This document shows positions 37,001-49,000 of a stretch of DNA of 64,000 bases, piece after piece. A program made the position numbers and the translations under genes. Location: contig NC_133896.1 of the NCBI RefSeq assembly GCF_964199755.1, positions 97,340,200-97,404,199 on the forward strand, read 5' to 3'. Under the pieces are notes generated by a model. It was not told the origin of the DNA and made no database searches. It was given only the letters and a program-made list of their open reading frames with translations. Position 1 is the stretch's first letter; each line of letters starts with the position of its first letter. This stretch comes from Larus michahellis. Lineage: Eukaryota > Chordata > Aves > Charadriiformes > Laridae.

Positions 37001-40000
37001 GAAATCTCACCCTGGGTTGCTCTGGACCCCAGAGACTATGAGGTGCCATATTAATATGTTATTTCCCATTTCAGTAGTAGTATAGCAGAGCTCATTTTGG
37101 CCAGTGCCTTTCATTAAGGAGGCTGTTAGATGAATTCCCTGTCAGCTGGCGAAAACGTTGCTTTTGCAGGTGTCTGGCAGGCTATTGTGGTGAGGCACTG
37201 CCACTTCCCCCTGCGCAGCTGGCAAGGGAACAGGATACTTATTGTTGCACATGCCCTACAACCAAGGATGACACAGGACATCGAAAATACAAACTAGGGA
37301 AACTTACTTCAAAATAATGGGCATCATTTCTGCCCTCCCACTCCTCCTTGGAGAAACTCTACAGCTTTGGAGGGCCTTCAGATTTAAATGACAAAAAGAC
37401 TCGGGAAGTTATGGGGCCTTGTGCCATGGCCTGGACTGCTGTACTGGATGCAATTGTTTCAGGCAGGCCTGGGCAGAAGCCTCAATCCTGTCATAACACA
37501 AGTGCTTTCTCATTCAGGAAAACACAATTGTCTGTGGAGCACAACCAGCGACGACTTTTGCGCTGCTGCTTTCTGGCCTGGCAGCGCTGGAGCCACGCAG
37601 AGACAGAAAAGCGAGAGCTGCAGATCAAGAGGGAGGAGACGAAAAGAAAGATGGCACAATTGCTGGAGGCAGTGTCACGGGGGAAGGGTGGTCTGGACAG
37701 GCCACTGGAGGTTAAGAAGCCTGGAAGAGCAGAAGTAAACCATCATCAAGATTTGCAGCAAGACAAGGTAAATCCTTCCCATGTAGTTTTGTCTATTGCC
37801 ATCTCAGTACTCTTACAAAGTACTTTTTTTGTGCAATTTGAAATAAAAAGTACATTGTCCCAGATGAAGACTTCTTTTCCAGGGTGACCCCCAAATACTT
37901 GGCTGCAACTGTACAGGAGAGAAGTCTGAAAATCATGAAGGACAATGGATGAGTTTTTAAAATAATCTCTAATGCTGCCAGAGAACAACCCTTCATCTAC
38001 TGAGTCGCAATGAGCATCCCACCCCCAGATCACTTTAGCTGAGAGATTAGTTATATCTTTGATGCCTGCTTAGACTGAAAAAGAATAACGCTTGACTGCA
38101 TGACAAGAGATTTTGTCATGCCAGTGCAGCTATCTACCTTTTAAGCATGGGAGGAAAAACATTTTCACTGGCTGTTTCAGGATAATGCAGATCACAAGGA
38201 GGTAGGAGTGAGAAGAATCAGAGGTTGTTTCCTTAAGTTGTCATTTGTCAGGTCAGAGCCTGCCCTTCCTTTCTGTCTGTAGGACCTGTACCACAGCAGT
38301 GTCCCCACCCCAGCATGAGAGCTCACACACACATATTAGAGGTCAAGTTTTTTGTTTGCTTAAGTGTCAGCAAAAGTTGATTTCCTACAGTGCTTATAGC
38401 ATCCTAGTAGACCTGTACTTTTCTTCTGATGCACTGGCAAAATTAGGGCTGGAAGGATGGGACTGAATTTAGAGTTTGACCTAGGAATCAGAAAACACAC
38501 CTTACATCTGATGCCTCTTCAGAGAAAGACCACGTGGCAGAAAAAGCGCAGCCTCATTCCCCACTGTGTGCCAGCTTTATGGTAATATTTATCAAAGCTG
38601 GAGAAGAGGCACCTTGTAGACTTCTCTTGCATATCAAAAGCGACTCTCTAGTAGATTCAGCTGTGTGGATCACTTCAACAACTGTTTTTTTCCTTTATTC
38701 TCCATCTGAGCGCTAAGTGGGGACACCACAGTCCAAAAGGCAGGGTGCTAATCCCTAAGAAATGAACTGTCCAGAGCTATGCTCCCTAACAAAGTAGTCA
38801 GGACATATTCCTGCTAGAGCTCTTACCTGATCAGGATTTCTTCCTCCCAGTGAAATGGCACACAGTCCCTTAACAGTTCTTTCCCACAGCCTCCCATTTT
38901 TTGCAAACCAGGGCCCCTCTGCCCTGGCTAGGAACTGGATAACGATTGCATAGCTGAGATGACCCTACTTCTCAGGCATCTCACTAGATTTGCAGATTTG
39001 CATTAAAGAAACACTTACTACGTAGGAAGGGCAGAACAGTACTTGCTTTTAATCAATGCCAAACTTTCCTAATTTTTTTTTTCTTTTTTTTTTTCCCTGT
39101 AGCCAACTGAAACTTGCCTCATACAGAAAGAACCTGACCAGACCAGAGACCACTCTTGTTGGAATGCTGGTCGCACATCTCATTCCTACAGAAAACCCAA
39201 ATTTGCCTGGGAGGTTACCCTAAAACATGCAGCCCCAAGTGCCCAGGACCAGGCTGTGTACAGGAATCAAACAGCCACTCTCCGCCAGCAGTTTCATACA
39301 ACTGGTCCAAAGACAGCTCCTGCTTATGGTAGCCGTTTTGAGCACCGTCATGCCTTCCAGCAACGTCTGATTGAGGAGCAGAGGCAGCAGCTTCAGAAAC
39401 AGCAAGAGCTGATCCTTGAACTGCAGGAAAATCAGAGGCTGAGCAGAGCGAAAGAAGAGGCAGCACAAGCGATGGCTGTAACCCAGCCACTTAACAACTC
39501 TGCTTCACAAACCAAGGAGGAAAAACCAAAGACAGAAAAAAAATCCAGATGCAAGAATACAACCCATTTGAGGTATATGCCCTCCATAAAGCAGGCTCAA
39601 TTAATCAGCGTGCATCATTCCTACTCAAGTTGAGCCAGAATTTGCCAGGCACACTTCAGTGATGCCAGGGCTATCTGCTCTTCCCTCACACCTGTGACTA
39701 AGCATCAAGGGTAGTATCAGACTGGCCACAGTTCCCCACCCTTCTCCCTTTTTGCAGTGGCTCAACACCATGTGATCTATACAGGATCCGCTTAGAAACA
39801 GCAACACTGGAGTGTCACACGTAGTAGCAGCAGGGATATATTTAGTTGGGGAAAAAAGAGAGTGTCATCCTCAGTATTTCAAAGCATGCAGCAGCGCTGG
39901 GTACTCAACTCCTTTGCAAGGATCCATCATTAATCCCACTTCAAGCAGAAGAAAGGTGTACCAGTGACTCAAAATGAAAATGCAGTACAATGGAGAACAG

Positions 40001-43000
40001 AAACTACAAGGCCTGTTTCTCAACCATAGGTAGTAGGTGCGAGACATCATTTGACCACATTCGTTGATGAATTTCTTTACTCTTTCCTTTCATAGTCCAC
40101 CTGTTTCTCATGGCACAGAAAACACAAGGGCAGCAATGCAAGGCAGGAGGCCCTCCAGCCAGCTGACCTCAGCACACCCCATATTGAAAGGTACTGTTCT
40201 AGATAGCAAAGACCATTCCAGACCACTTTTCTCAACAGCTTGTTGAGCTGTTTTTCTCAACTTCTGTCTTTCTTCACCTCAGCCTTGCTGGTTGATGACA
40301 GTATGCAAGTAAAACTCAGCACTCTCTTTCCCAGCCTGACCAGCGCTGTGAGAGGGTGAGCTGTTTTCATGCCCAAGTCAGGCATCTGTAAAACCTGGGC
40401 CACTGCAAGCCCCCCAAGTCCATGCTTAGTACGCTGTGGTAGCGGTTACTCCTAACACTTGTCGTTATTTCTGGTGTGACAACACCCAGAGAGAAAAGCT
40501 CTCAGGGTTTTTCTGCTATCAGTCTTATTCCTTTCATTGTGCATCCAACTAATACTTAAATTTACCAGTCATTTTCATCTAACTTTGACAGAGGTACTGA
40601 GATTTCAAAGGGAATTAAGTGCTTACCCAAGGTTTTGTGAGACAACAGTAGCTAGGCTGGGGAAGGAGCTCCGGATCTCTGTCTTCTGTGAGATATCTCC
40701 CCTTCTTCTGATCACACTGGAACAGCATATACATGTTAAACATGCAGGGCAGCCTTTTCATGCAGTAAATTAAGATCAGGTTCTGTTATATCCCTAGATC
40801 ATGTTCCTCCATATCAATTGTGTGGTGGTCACAGTCTGCATGAACGGCTGTCTGGAATATGATCATTGTGATATTTTAACAGTTTTGGGATCACCAGAGC
40901 TTGTTGGCCATGATGGTTGGGCATTATTAGTTGCCTTTCATTAACTGACTGTTCATCTTCAATGCAACCTAGTCCAAGCCATCACTCACTCTGATTTGCC
41001 TGAACTCTGTACACCTTAGAGATAGTAAGCATATTTTCAGAGCACTCAAGTGCTTTTGTTTGAAGATCCCCAAAAAATTCAGTGAATAAGTTATCACTGG
41101 ATGATATTCCCTTGGCAGAGAATTCTGGGACAGCTGAGAGAAGAAAAGGATCTGAGGAAACCTATTGTGGTCAAAATACTTAAATGCCCCCAGTTATTGA
41201 TTGCTCCAGCTTGTGCTTCATTTGTGGCTTCAGAAGAAGCGAGCATGGGTTCTCAACTCCACTGCATGTTCTGTGTGGTCACATCAGCACCGTAACACTT
41301 TCACTGATACCCAGCATGAACACCGCATGCAATTTATCTCCCAAAAGAAGCATGAAGCAGTAGTTTCTCACTACTGGGACCGTGTACTTATGTGTCACTG
41401 TGGCAGGGATGCTTTCCATTATGAAGTCACTCTTTAAATAGGCAATTGGAGCTTTGGAGACCTTATAGCAATTGCTGATAAATCAAGCGCCCTGAGCCTC
41501 AGCACTTAATCAGAGAAGACAGGGATGAAACCTCTAAATACAGCTCCTTTCATAACTGAGCCTCATGGCTGTGATTGTCAACCAAAGAGTGTGGAGTGAA
41601 TCTAACTGGGGTAGTCCTGAGTCATCTCATAAATGTTTATGGATTCCTTGTTCATGACACTGCCAGCCATAAGAGGCAGCAGAAAGCAAGTCTCCCTTTG
41701 TGCTGGCATTGCCAGGTCATCGGGGACCTGGCAGTAGAGTGAAGTGGTCATCCTTGTTCAACAAACTTCTGTCATTATCCTATACCTCATTTCCACTAAG
41801 CCTTATGTCCTCTGTTTCTATAGCTATGGAGGAAAGAGCAACTCAGCGGGCAGAACGGAGGAGGAAATTAGAAGAAGCCAAACAACGAAGAGAAGAGGAA
41901 AAATTGGTAAGGAAAGTGGAAAGTGAAATGGTGTCTTTCACACCATCCCAGTTACAAGAAATCCTGTTTGAACCCTGGAGTGAGGGACCAAGAAAAGGCC
42001 CTTTATCCAAAACATTTCTATAGCTCATAACAAAGCAGATGTCCAGCACACATCAAAAGAAGTAGTTATTGCTGCATTTGCATATGATGACAGCACTAGC
42101 CCTGCCATATCACAGGCAGACACTTCATGGTGATGCAGTTGCAATTCTAGAAGCAGCCTCCCTTACCACCCCCACCAATACTTATTTCACACCTACTCCA
42201 TGACCGTAACTTGTCCTTGCTGAGGATGGGAAGGGTGGAAGTGCATGCAGAGATCCACTTGATTGGACCTGGCAATGGTGGATTTCCCCTCCCCTGCCTT
42301 TCCTGTCTGGTCACAGGCAGCTTGAGGACATGCAGTCTCACCTAGTAAAAATCCTGCATCTTTCTAGCAAATCTCTGCTGAAGAGAGAAGATAGTGGCAA
42401 TGTTTGCATAGTTAATACACAAATTCTGTGATACACATCCAACAGAGGAGCCGTCTTAGCTTCAGGGCACTAAGCTGTTACTGAAAATGTTAATAGTAAG
42501 TTGCATTAGGATTAGGAAGCTCAGAACTGGGCTCCTAAAACAACCAACATTTCTTCCTTCTCCAAGCAAGAGAGATGCACTCACATACACAGAAGGATGA
42601 AACAAGTCTTAGAGAACAGTTTAACCACAGAGTGGACAGACAAGCATCAGGTTAGGTTTCCTCAGCTGCAGTTGCCACAATCATAGAGATCGGGAAGCAC
42701 AGTCATAGCAGTCGTAGTAATCATGCATTATGGTTGGTGTGGGTTTTAGGCCTTTGATGCATACATCAAGAGCAAAAGCTTTGTGCAATGAAAGCAGACT
42801 CAGATTTGCAAGGGGAGTAGATAAACATGCAGAGAAGGATATTGTGCCAAGAACAACCAGTACTGCAGTAAAACAACTTGTCTGATCTTCAGTGTTTGGG
42901 GAAAGAAATGTTTGGGTACCTGTAATGCTGCTTTGCATGTAGAAGTAAAATTTCAGAGCAGAGCCCACAGATTCAGAACTGACTTCAGCAATCAGGTTAT

Positions 43001-46000
43001 CAATAAATAACTTGGTGTATGGTTTAAATTTTTTAGAGGAAGAGTAGACAAATACTATAACTTAGGGCAAAGAAAGATATATAGGTAGTAGAAAGAACAG
43101 TCCCTCCTTCCTCTCCCTTCCACAGTCCATTGTCCAGCACAGATCATGTCTAGTATGTGACAAAGTCTGCTTCCTTCTGAAGTTTCAGGTGCTGGTCAAT
43201 ACTAGAGGAATACTGGGAAAGCTTAGAGGTCTGTGGTCTCTGAAAAGGTCACATGTGCCAAATTAAATTGTACCTTCCTCCATTTTCTCCATTTCAAGGC
43301 CCAGCTGAAGGCTGAAGAGGAAGCCCGACAGAGGAAGGAGGTGGAGGAAAAGGAAGCTCAGCAGAAAAAACGACGGGAGGAAAGAAGGCAGCAGAAGCTG
43401 GTGACCAAACACCTCACCTGTTTCCCCCTCCTTTAGCAGGGATTAGGGAGGAAGAGCCATTACACACTAGCACTCAGTCAGCAGCCAGAGTAATGTGAAC
43501 TGAAGGTCTTCATTAGTAGAGCACAGTTCCACAGCACAGCACCCACTATATAGACTCACCACCTTCCCCTTTTTGGGAACAGGGGAGGGGCTGTGGACCG
43601 AACACGCTATAAAGTATATACTGTCTCTGTCTCATCAGCAGGACTAGAGGTGCCAGCTGGTGGATTTTTACTGCTGAGGTACAGCTGCTCCTTCCACTTG
43701 TATCCCCCTCCAGCATACACAATGATACCAGTCACAAACACACAATTCAAAAGTAAACAAACCTGACAGATATATCAAGGGCAACTTTCCACCTGTAGAA
43801 CAGAAGCATTCTCTCCTTGGAACTACCGTAGGAATAGCCCCACTTCTTTATTGTTACTTGGAAATATGCTATCCTAATAACCCAAATAGCACATTTGAAA
43901 TCCTACAGGAATTCAACCTGCAGCTACTGCTCTACTTGGATTGAGTTTTTCAGGATGTTTGACCTTCATCCCTGAGTCTCAGTCAAATATAATGCTATAC
44001 AGTTATATAATACCCACATCCCTCCCCTGCTATTTAAGCTAGATTAAGTGGTAGCGTCCATATGTAAACTCAGAATCATTTTTGGACATCTAGTTTTATA
44101 AACATACAAAGCTGCCTTCCTCGAGGCCACCAAAGCACCCCTCCCCGCATTGATGAAGGCCCATCAAAAGAAGGTTCCTGCTACGTCAGCACTGCTGGCA
44201 GCCACAGATTATGTGGCTGCAGTGCTGAGGGAAGGCCATGTGCTCATACACGGCCCAAGAAAATGTCCAGAAATTACATCATCTTCCATGAGGATTTTCA
44301 AGACAGTTTGCGCTACTTTCTACCACAGGCTCTAGTACATGGGGTCATGTCTGGTCTGCACTGCTAAAGATGATGCAGATCCCTATTTCCTGTCAGCTCA
44401 GGACCTCCAGCTCCAATATGACAACCTATTGTCATTGCTTAACATCCTCTTCATCCAGACTGAATTAAAACTATTGCTTTTTATATCATAGAAAGAGTTG
44501 GAGAAGCAGAGGAGGCTGGAGAAAGAGCAGCAGCTCCAGAGAAAGGCCAGAGATCACTATGAGAAGGTCCTGCTGAGAAAGCTGGGAATTGTGCCATGGA
44601 AAAGGCTGAGGGAGCAAGCCAAGGAAAACCTGGGGGTAAGTGCTGAGGATAAAGGAAAGGACTGGTGCAGTGGGAGGATGGGAAAAAGAGTGGATGCAGC
44701 ACTTAACAAGAACCTTAATAGGCTCTTACATCAGGTAGAGATGGAAAAAGCAAAAATTCTCCCTGTACATCCTGCTCTGTATTAGTTCTTTAAATCAGCC
44801 CATCTGACAGTAATCCTGAAAGGTCATCAGAAACCCACAAGGGTGGCATCCTCATTTATAGCTGATTAAACAGGAACCAAAAGGACAGAGAAAGGAATGA
44901 ATTTCAATCTAATGAGAAATCATCTTTTGTTAACCTCCGATTGTCTGCAGTACTAACTGCCACATGATTTGATGTCAATAACACAGTAGGAGTTAGTTTA
45001 GTATGATACAGACAAAAAATAAATTGAAGTTTATGACATGAGCCAGTCAGTTCTCTTGCTCCGCAGCAAAGCAAATCAGTAAGATATTACCAAGCCACTA
45101 TAGTTATAGTACAGTTAATCCCAGCCCATCACTAGGGCTTTCCCTCTCTCTGGAGTTGCTGCTGATACAGTGCTGGCCACTCCTAGAGGTAGGACACCAC
45201 AGGTGATAATCCAGCAATCTGTTATAGCCTGGCCATACCTTCAGTGCAGAACAGCAAGTGGTAGCTTCTGAGACCTTAACATATAAATATTGCTAATGAA
45301 ACATTTCTGTACATGACTGAATTGGCATGCCTTATCGGGGTGGACTAATAACACGCAGCCATATCCTGAAGATTTAGCCAGAGCCCAGGGCTAAGTTGGC
45401 AAGCTTCTATTTAAGTCACTGGAACTGCACCTACTTACAGTACTTGACCAAATGCACATAGGCCTCCAGCTGGGAAGAAGCAGAGAAATAGCAGCTGCTA
45501 CCTAAGTCCACCCTGCTGGTCAGTGTTATGGACAGGGTTGGACTAAACTGTTATAGGCCATATAGGCTGCCCCGAAGGATATAGGAGCCCAGGAAGGCTG
45601 GACATACTTCAAGAGAGAGGTCTTAAAGGCACAGGAGCAGGCTGTCCCCGTGTGCCGAAAAAACAAGTAGGTGGGGAAGGAGACTGGCCTGGCTAAATAG
45701 GGACCTTTGGCTGGACCTCAAGAACAAAAGGAGAGTCTATGACCTTTGGAAGAGGGGGCAGGTCTCTCATAAAGACTATAAAGATTTAGTGAAGCTATGC
45801 AGGGAGAAAATTAGGAGAGCCAAAGCGCAGCTAGAGCTCAACCTAGCTACAGCCGTTAAGGGTAACAAAAAAATGTTTCTATAAATTCATTAACAACAAA
45901 AGGAGGATTAGGGAAAATCTCCCTCCCTTATTGGATGCAGAGGGAAACATAGTCACAAACGATGAGGAAAAGGCTGAGGCGCTCAATGCCTACTTTGCCT

Positions 46001-49000
46001 CAGTCTTTAGCAGTGGAACTAGCTGTTCCCTGGGCACCCAGCCTCATGAGCTAGGAGACAGGGAGGGGAAGCTGAACGAGGTCGTCACAATTAAAGAGGA
46101 AGCGGTCAGTGACCTGCTACACCGCTTGGATGCACACAAGTCTATGGGACTAGATGGGTGACATCCAAGAGTGCTGAAAGAGTTGGCAGACGTGCTCGCC
46201 AAGCCGCTTTCCGTTATTTACCCGAAGTCATGGCTAACTGGGGAGGTCCCAATGGACTGGAGGGTAGCAAATGTAGCGCCCATCTACAAGAAAGGCAGAA
46301 AGGAGGATCCGGGAAACTATAGACCTGTCAGTCTGACCTCGGTACCAGGGAAGGTCATGGAGCAGATCATCTTGAGTGCCATTACAAGTCATATAATGGA
46401 CAACCAGGGGATCAGGCCTAGTCAGCATGGGTTTATGAAAGGCAGGTCCTGCCTGATGAACCTGATCTCCTTCTATGACAAGATGACCCGATTATCGGAC
46501 GAGGGAAAGGCTGCGGATATTGTCTACCTAGACATTCAAAAAGCATTTGACACTGTTCCCCATAGAATCCTCATGGAAAAACTGGCTGCTCATGGCCTGT
46601 ATGAGCATACGATCTGGATCAAGCACTGGCTGGCTGGACGGTCCCAAAGAGTGGTGGTCAATGAAGTTAAATCCAGCTGGTGGCCAGTCACAAGTGGTGT
46701 TCCTCAGGGCTCAGTGTTGGGACCATTTCTGTTTAACGTCTTTATTGATGACCTTGATAAGGACATAGAGTGTATCATCAGCAAGTTTGCAGACGACACC
46801 AAGTTAAGCAGGAGTGTTGATCTGCATGAGGATAGGGAGGCTCTACAGAGAGACTCGTATAGATTGGATCGATGGGCCAACGCTAATGGAATGAGCTTCA
46901 ACAAGGCCAGGTGCCAGGTCCTGCACTTGGGCCACAACAACCCCATGCATCGTTACAGGCTTGGGGAAGTGTGGCTGGGGAGCTGCCTGGCAGAAAAGGA
47001 CCTGGGGGTTCTAATTGACAAGCAGCTGAATATGAGCCAGCAGTCTGCCCAGGTGGCCAAGAAAGCTAATGGCATCCTGGCTTGTATTAGAAATAGTGTG
47101 ACCAGCAGAAGGAGGGAGGTGATTGTCCCCCTGTACTCAGCACTGGTGAGGCCACACCTTGAGTATTGTTTCCAGTTTTGGGCACCTCAATACGAGAGAG
47201 ATATCGAGGTGCTGGAGCGAGTGCAGAGGAGGGCAACAAAGCTGGTGAAGGGCCTGGAGAATAAATCTTACAAGGAGCGATTGAAGGAGCTGCGACTGTT
47301 TAGTTTGAGGGGAGACCTCATCACTCTCTACAACTACTTGAAAGGACATTGTAGAGAGGTTGGTGCTGGTCTCTTCTCACAGGTAATTAGTGATGGAACA
47401 AGAGGGAATGGCTTTAAGCTGCAACAGGGTAGGTTTAGACTGGACGTTAGGAAAAAAATTTCACAGAAAGAGTGGTCAGACACTGGAATAGGCTGCCCAG
47501 GGAGGTGGTGGAGTCACCATCCCTGAATGTGTTTAAGAGTTGTTTAGATGTGGTGTTAGGGGATATGGTGTAGGGGAGAAATTTGTAGAGTGGGGTTGAT
47601 GGTCGGACTTGATGATCCCAAGGGTCTTTTCCAACCTAAATGATTCTATGATTCTATGCCTCTGCTCCATTCACAATAAGTTAAACTGAGCATCTAATTC
47701 AAAAGGGTATTTTCTAGAGGTGATGCAGCAGTAGTCTGATAGAGAGACTGGTCTTGTTCCTTAGGATGACCCCTCGTTGTGGGAACCTATCCTGTAAGTT
47801 ATTCCATCTGTCAGCCATCTGCATTTTGGGGGCCCCAAAAAGCTGAGGTGATTTTGTAGTGTACCCTGTTTTCTGTAGCTTTATGTTTATGTAGTCAGTA
47901 GTCCAAGTAGCTAGCTGCTGTTCCTGCTGTCTTTACTCAGGTGGCACAAAGGCAGCACTGCTTGAGTCTGCGGAGGAAATGCCTGATGACTTGGCTACAG
48001 CACACCCAAGGGAGCATCATGGAGAAGGTGTCTCGGGCTGAGGACTTCTATTGCCACATGTTGCTGAGACAGGGCTTCAGGAACTGGCTAAAGGTTTGCC
48101 TGCACCACAGTGGAAAAATGATACCAAGCGAGCTAGCTGCTGCTGTGCTTTCCCCTCACCACAGTGCCACCTCACACACCTGCAGCCCAACCTTTGTTGA
48201 GTTACACTGTCCCCATGCCAGCAACATCATTCCCTTCTTCAGAGACCGTCTTTCAGCTCTCCACTCTCCATCCTCCTCCTCCACCGAGGACAGTCTCCTA
48301 CATACCGCTCCTCCACCTTAGCACTCTTTCCTGCAAAGAAAAAGCTCCCTGCTGATTTTCCTCCGATCGTGTCCCCATTACCCTTCAATGCCACAGTCTC
48401 AGCACTGCTCTGTTTCTGCTTATTGCTCTGGGGGTTGGGAGAAAGAAACTATTCTCACCTCTCTCTCTGTCCTCCTTCCCTAGTACAAGGATTATCTCTC
48501 CACTCTGGAGGAGAGAGCGAGTACCCTTCATGCAGCCTGCCTCATGAGGAAGTACTTCTGGGCATGGTTTGATCTGGTCATGGAGGAAAAAAGTACCTTA
48601 TGGGAGAAGCTGAAGATCGCTACTGAACATAGTAACAAGTAAGTGCACTCCCTTGCCAGCAGTTCTTTTTACTTAGGTTTAATATACCCTATAGATTATT
48701 TTAGAGACTACTTTTGACAGGTCAATTATCTGCTCCCCAAGAACATGTGAAACAGGTTCTTTACTGCTGGTATTTTGCTTCTGTCATATGCGCAGACAAC
48801 ATCAGCAGAGGTTTATGGTAAGAATTTTACATGCAGCCTGGAAAAGAAAATTTAGCAGTACCCTTCACAAGACTTTTAAATCTGCTGAAAGAGAATACAG
48901 TGAAAGCGAATAAGTAGCTGAAACTTTCTAAGCTGATTAGCAGATCTGGCCATGCAGCTTCTGCTAAAAGCTGCCTTAGGAAAATCTTTAAGTACAATTA

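Noticed and set aside
37348-37517. Upstream part of the open frame over CCDC191 exon 8 as coding
   Set aside because: It is intron that happens to stay open; the acceptor TTCAG at 37517 gives the right phase and the conserved start of the exon.
46171-47526. 451-codon reverse transcriptase frame as a host gene
   Set aside because: It is CR1 ORF2, flanked by CR1 sequence with the CR1 tail, inside an intron.
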